A stretch of DNA of 64,000 bases. It comes from Caprella mutica (lineage: Eukaryota; Arthropoda; Malacostraca; Amphipoda; Caprellidae). This document shows, piece after piece, positions 60,056 through 64,000 of this stretch. The stretch is from positions 49,971-113,970 of the forward strand of contig CANNZV010002574.1 of the NCBI GenBank assembly GCA_947561585.1, in the 5' to 3' direction. Below the pieces are notes generated by a model. The model saw only the letters and a list, made by a program, of their open reading frames with translations, was not told where the DNA came from and made no database searches. The translations under genes were made by a program, and so were the position numbers. Positions within the stretch are counted from its first letter, which is position 1; each line of letters opens with the position of its first letter.

Positions 60056-60874
60056 TCAACACCCCTCTACTTCGTGAATAGTTGATAGTTTGGCTGTGTT
60101 TGTATTGCGGTAGATGAAGCATGGCTTGTACTTCGCCGAGACTCTTGGCAAGCGACTCTTCTCAGTCAGTCTGAAAAATCTAATGGACGAAGGAATTGGA
60201 TATCTTCTCATCATGTCAAATAGATCGAAACTGTTGTAATTTGTTTTACTGAAGACTCCGGCGAGCTGTTTGACATTGGACCTCAACTCGTTGGTACTAA
60301 AGGATCCCATGATTTGCTCATACAGCACCGATAGTGAACTGTAACATTTAGAGTTATTATCACCATCTGAGGTTGCTGATCTACGATAGGCTATGCTGGT
60401 CCTTCTGTTCTCGTTCAGGGATTGGTTTCTACTACCAATAACTACCGGGGAATTATGTACTGGAACAGTTTCTTCTAGTTCACAATATCTACATTTAACA
60501 TTTTTGTACAAGAACTGATCTGAAGGTCCTAATTTATCAGAAAATTCATAAGGATGATTTGGGTTTTGGTGAGGGCATTTCTTAACACTGTGCTCACTAT
60601 TTAGAGAAGTTTTACTTTCTTCTTCCACAGAAGCTGAATCTTTAAGTCTAGAATATCGCACTTGATAAGTTTCCACTTTAGGTGACGAGAAATAACTTTT
60701 ACGATTAGCGCACGCTTTTGCAAATTTGCAAATGAGACCATGTTCATCTCCTTCCTCTTTGGAGTTTGCGTTAGATGTCTCAGCCTCTTCTTCCTCTTTG
60801 AAGTTTCCATTAGGTGTTTCAGCTTCTTTTTCATCTTTATCCAGTCGCTTGTGAGTGGCTAGAGAGTTGCCCAT
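60056..60874 (-). CDS. Unknown 272-aa protein with myristoylation-type N-terminus
   Basis: I do not recognise the family. The frame starts MGNSLATHKR, a good N-myristoylation context (Gly2, Ser at 4, basic residues after). Residues 12-45 are acidic with an imperfect duplication (EAETPNGNFKEEEEAETSNANSKEE). The middle has several CxxC-like pairs (CPHQNPNH near 100, CRYC near 129). The last 80 residues are better structured, with LYEQIMGSFSTNELRSNVKQ and FDLFDMMRRYPIPSSIRFF. No signal peptide or membrane segment. On the minus strand, TTTTCAG at about 60,916 is a likely acceptor of a 5' UTR intron, and the start context CACAATGG is good. No neighbouring gene suggests a function. The uninterrupted length and context make it a probable single-coding-exon gene. 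Confidence 0.72.
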   Translation of the reverse strand: MGNSLATHKRLDKDEKEAETPNGNFKEEEEAETSNANSKEEGDEHGLICKFAKACANRKSYFSSPKVETYQVRYSRLKDSASVEEESKTSLNSEHSVKKCPHQNPNHPYEFSDKLGPSDQFLYKNVKCRYCELEETVPVHNSPVVIGSRNQSLNENRRTSIAYRRSATSDGDNNSKCYSSLSVLYEQIMGSFSTNELRSNVKQLAGVFSKTNYNSFDLFDMMRRYPIPSSIRFFRLTEKSRLPRVSAKYKPCFIYRNTNTAKLSTIHEVEGC

Positions 60875-60919
60875 TGTGCTGAGTGTGTATTTGAGGAGTT
60901 ATTCCGCTGCACGTCTGAA

Positions 60920-61395
60920 AAGAATGAAATTATTTGAAAACCCACATGAAAAGTAATACTGTAATAGTATAAATAAAAGTAATAATGAAAACATGATGTT
61001 AATGAAATAATAAAAGACATATCATTAATTCAAATAACAATCTACTATAGTTATATCACATGTAATCACATTAATTAAATTAATAATCTATTTGTGTAAT
61101 ATTTGAGGCCATGTCATCAAATTTCATTCAGCTCTTAAGAAATTTCTTTTACACTGAAATTGTGCGTTCCAATTGTCACTTTATATTCTATTATTTAACA
61201 AAATTCTCAATAAATTTTTGAACTGTATGAGAAAATATACAATTTTTATTAATACAGCTCAGAAGAACAAACATTTCAATTAACAAAAGAGAATCTTGGA
61301 TTTCTTTACTTTTACGGTTTGAGAAAAAAGTTGTAACCGTAAAGGCATGTCACACTAGCCTTTTTCACAGCGTTTTTTTTTTTTTTTTTTTTTAC
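60920..61395. other. Upstream of the 272-aa gene
   Basis: AT-rich, with a T run at about 61,374-61,393. On the minus strand this would contain the first untranslated exon and promoter of the 272-aa gene; neither can be placed. Confidence 0.4.
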
Positions 61396-61413
61396 TTGGA
61401 AGAAATCATTGTT

Positions 61414-61619
61414 AAAGCTGCTTCACACATCACCGATATCCGTCCGGGACATCACCGGTCAGTGATTTTTTATCACTGAGGAGAGCCGGTACTGTGTGAA
61501 TAGGTCCGTTGAAATTAAATTAACGATATATTTTTTCACTGACACCGAATCACTGAGAAGAGAGGGACGGAGACGGACTGGTGACGTCCTGGACGGATCC
61601 CTGGGATGTGTGAAGAAGC
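61414..61619. mobile_element. Short TIR element (GCTTCACACATC ends)
   Basis: The left GCTGCTTCACACATCACCGA and right GATGTGTGAAGAAGC form inverted ends. The interior repeats CCGTCC, CACTGA and GGTGACGTCC-like words in both orientations. The flank TTA appears on both sides in the likely reading. Probably a Harbinger-like MITE. Confidence 0.55.
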
Positions 61620-61695
61620 CTTACAACTCATTTCATACATATCTATGTTATGCGACGCATTTGGAGTGTTGGAAACGCTTGTGCGACAGGGCCCT

Positions 61696-62206
61696 AAAGC
61701 CCCCTTCACACTCTCATTTCTCAACGCCGTCTTTAAAAAAATGCTCATGGCAAAAAGTTTAGCTGTAATTGATTTTAACGGAGCCCTTCACACTTGCCTT
61801 TTTTTTTACCAGCATTTTTTCTAACGCAAGGGTGAAGGGCTCCGCATAGAGTTATGATAAACTACTCTAGAGTGTGAGAGGAAGTGTTGCAGCGATTGCA
61901 GGACGCTAAGGAAAACGGTGTAAAACCTTTTTTTTTCAGTTATATCATTTCTCCATCAAATTTTGTTTCAGTTATATCATTTCTTCATTAAATTTTGTTT
62001 CAGTTATATCATTTCTCCATTAAACTGACGCTAAATTGCCAGTCACGTGACCCAAAGATAAGGAGTTTAGCGTCCTGAAAGATGCGATATTATTTTGGTC
62101 ACTGACTCACCACTTAGAGCTCCGTTAAAATCAATTACAGCTAAACTTTTTACCATGAGCATTTTTTTAAAGACGGCGTTGAGAAACGCAAGTTTGAAGG
62201 GGGCTT
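61696..62206. mobile_element. Fold-back MITE with about 90-bp inverted repeats
   Basis: 61,696-61,790 and 62,118-62,206 are inverted copies (AGCCCCCTTCACACTCTCAT...; shared TAGCTGTAATTGATTTTAAC). The flanks TAA and TAA fit a 3-bp duplication. Three copies of TCAGTTATATCATTTCT lie inside at about 61,936-62,020. Confidence 0.75.
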
Positions 62207-62735
62207 AATAGACCGGGAGCCCAGGGGGGTCAGCCTAGCTGAAAAAGTTACCGATTTTAAATAGTACCACAGTGTCTGTCACCAATTGCCGACCTAGGAT
62301 CTGTACGTCTGCCGGGTCTCACCTGGTGGGTTCGGTCATGGGTGGGGTTTCAATGGTAGTCAAAACTAAGCTAGATTAGCTGAAAAGGTTACCACTTGAA
62401 ACTAATTGCAAAATGTCAAGCATAACCCCAAGGATCATTAAATGTTACTGCCAGACGTTTTCAGTGGTGGGTTGCCCCCGCCAGACACCCAAAATGATGA
62501 CCTCAAAACTGAGCTAGATTAGCTGAAAAGGTTACCACTTGAAACTAATTGCTCACTACTAGGTACGTAAAAAAATTATAGGTAGGCTACCTATACACAG
62601 TCTAGTGTCTTAATTCATTATTTTTATTAAATGACTTCTAAAAATAATTCTTTTACAGTACTAATCAGTTATTATTTAATTTTTAATAGAATAAACTTTT
62701 TAATTTCATAGATGATATAGAAGACCTTTGTTAAA
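62207..62735. repeat. Short dispersed repeat (GAGCTAGATTAGCTGAAAAGG)
   Basis: The phrase AGCTAGATTAGCTGAAAAGG TTACCACTTGAAACTAATTG (about 40 bases) occurs twice, near 62,368 and 62,512, and a similar form occurs near 62,237. It may be a tandemly duplicated fragment of an old transposon. Confidence 0.6.
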
Positions 62736-62775
62736 TTATGACTAGGTTCTCTAAATTTGAAGAAGTAAATTTTAT

Positions 62776-63290
62776 TGAAATTCACGAGCCACCATATTTC
62801 AATAATGAAAATTTGCAAAATTATAGTAATTATTATATAAACAAAAAATTCAGTAAAAAATTCAGTAGTTTAGATACGAGAATTTTATACGACAATCGTG
62901 AGAGAAATTTGTATAATTTATTATCCTTCAAAAATGGCTTCTTTTAGACTCAAGAAACTTCTCAAACTTAGTGAAGAAGAAAGCGTGAAGATATTTAAAG
63001 AATATGAAAATATTCCAACATCTAAAGTATGCAGAGAAGAACATTCAATGACTATGATAAATGACAGAGGCTTCAAATGGAAATGTCAGAAACGCTCCTG
63101 TAGAGAGAGTGTCAGTATCATAAAGAATACATGGTTGAATGGCACTCATTTGAGTTTTAATGCGACTTTAACATTCATCTACTGATTATTTTTCATTTCT
63201 CTTAAAATGAAAAAATATATTCATAAACTACATAATAATTATTATTATTTAACAAAAATTGAAATATGGTGGCTCGTGAATTTCAAACAA
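62776..63290 (+). mobile_element. Element with inverted ends carrying a Merlin-like fragment
   Basis: The end GAAATTCACGAGCCACCATA (62,777) recurs inverted at about 63,265-63,288, giving inverted repeats of about 26 bases. Between them lies a reading frame that resembles part of a Merlin-type transposase. No matching target duplication was found. Confidence 0.55.
62934..63185 (+). pseudogene. Merlin/ISXO2-like transposase N-terminal fragment
   Basis: 83 codons from MASFRLKKLLKLSEEES. CREEHSMTMINDRGFKWKC followed by SCRESVSIIKNTWLNGTHL is laid out like the zinc-ribbon N-terminal region of Merlin/IS1016-type transposases (C-x..., WxC...C, then S-I-x-x-G/N-T-W). The DDE domain is missing; the frame stops after TFIY. 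Likely a remnant inside a non-autonomous copy. Confidence 0.5.
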
Positions 63291-63660
63291 GATCCTAATC
63301 TATTAGTATAGCTATACTATATACTATATACTATATAGGCTAGGAAGAGTTATTCTGATTACACTTTAAAAATATTAAATTGTCTGAAGAATATGTGGGT
63401 GCAGTTCATAGTAACACTTTGATTTACATTAATTTATATGTATTTTTTTTTTATCCAAAAACATAAATAGCATAACGTCATGGAGATTTTACTATTTATT
63501 ATTAAATACAGTATCATTTTCTTAGAACAGTAACATAAATTTTCATGTTAAAAATTATTATTCATTCAATAATATGGTTTAAACAGATGGCTTAATAAAT
63601 GTTACATGGGGTTATGTTGGACATTTTTCAATTAGTTTCAAATGGGTGCGTAGAAACACC

Positions 63661-63800
63661 GGAACGGACCAAACTAGCACGGAACGGACCAAAATTGACC
63701 GGAACGGACCAAAACGGATCGGAACGGACCAAAACGGACCGGAACGGACCAAAACGGATCGGAACGGACCAAAACGGACCGGAACGGACAAAAACGGAGC
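63661..63800 (+). repeat. 20-bp tandem repeat (7 units)
   Basis: Seven units of GGAACGGACCAAAACGGATC type, each made of two 10-base halves. It is open in several frames on both strands because 20 is not a multiple of 3 and the unit lacks stops; the apparent proteins are artefacts. Confidence 0.95.
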
Positions 63801-63809
63801 GCAACGGAA

Positions 63810-64000
63810 GCAAATATGTATGTTAGAGTACTGTTTGCATGATTTTAAATGCTCATGGAGGTTATATATTGCCAAAAAATACTTGCATTAACATATAAAG
63901 AGGTTAATCAAGAAAAACGTTCATATTACAACCAGCGTTATTTCAGATAATCGTATACAAGATTCCGGGGTTTTAGAAACAACATACTGATAGTCTTTCC
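63810..64000. other. Window end, nothing recognisable
   Basis: No feature that I can support. Confidence 0.4.

Noticed and set aside
63612..63891. Overlapping ORFs of 61-87 codons on both strands
   Set aside because: They are the 20-bp tandem repeat read in different frames.
1..64000. tRNA, rRNA or snRNA genes
   Set aside because: I looked for tRNA A/B-box patterns and conserved rRNA segments on both strands and found none that I could support.

Overview
The window is AT-rich eukaryotic DNA. It has GT-AG introns, an insect-type chemoreceptor family, and many animal DNA transposons, LINEs and one LTR element. An insect is the only reading that fits; I cannot name the order or species. Coding density is very low: about 4.3 kb of convincing coding sequence in 64 kb.

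The backbone is a tandem array of three gustatory-receptor-like genes, all on the plus strand, each with four coding exons. Gene A is 10,611-14,211 (381 aa), gene B is 24,108-26,495 (392 aa) and gene C is 40,610-58,198 (392 aa). All have a long first exon carrying six membrane segments and three short phase-0 exons. The last exon carries TM7 with the SYVVVALQF form of the receptor signature. Gene C is split by a 16.1-kb intron filled with nested transposons. The A-to-B and B-to-C spacers share a duplicated block (about 16.9-17.5 kb and 30.9-33.1 kb), so the array grew by segmental duplication. At 60,056-60,874 (minus) there is one unrelated 272-aa ORF with a myristoylation-type N-terminus and no family I recognise.

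Region by region. 0-10.5 kb: transposon debris (pogo-type HTH fragment, dead mariner, a TA-flanked pogo-like MITE, an 861-bp element with 9-bp target duplications). 10.6-14.3 kb: gene A. 15-23 kb: dead mariner-type transposase, a TTAA-flanked MITE, a 2.5-kb hAT-like element, and an iteron-ended element. 24.1-26.5 kb: gene B, followed by two iteron-ended elements with perfect 9-bp target duplications. 30.9-33.1 kb: the duplicated block with a nested element. 35.4-39 kb: a degenerate PHD-plus-RT LINE interrupted by a second, 5'-truncated LINE with a 13-bp target duplication. 40.6-58.2 kb: gene C, whose intron holds a piggyBac-like MITE containing a Harbinger-like MITE (itself containing a smaller MITE) and an 11.1-kb LTR element. 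58-64 kb: tandem repeats, the 272-aa ORF, short TIR elements and a Merlin-like fragment.

Two things stand out. First, the 11,109-bp LTR element has 1,224-bp LTRs differing at one position, a 5-bp target duplication, a polypurine tract and a candidate primer site, yet its 8.66-kb interior encodes no recognisable protein and contains several arrays of tandem hairpin-forming repeats. Second, several elements that end in arrays of about 15-bp units share the terminal motif GGTnnnnGG(A/T)(A/C)A and make 9-bp target duplications, although the array unit differs between them.
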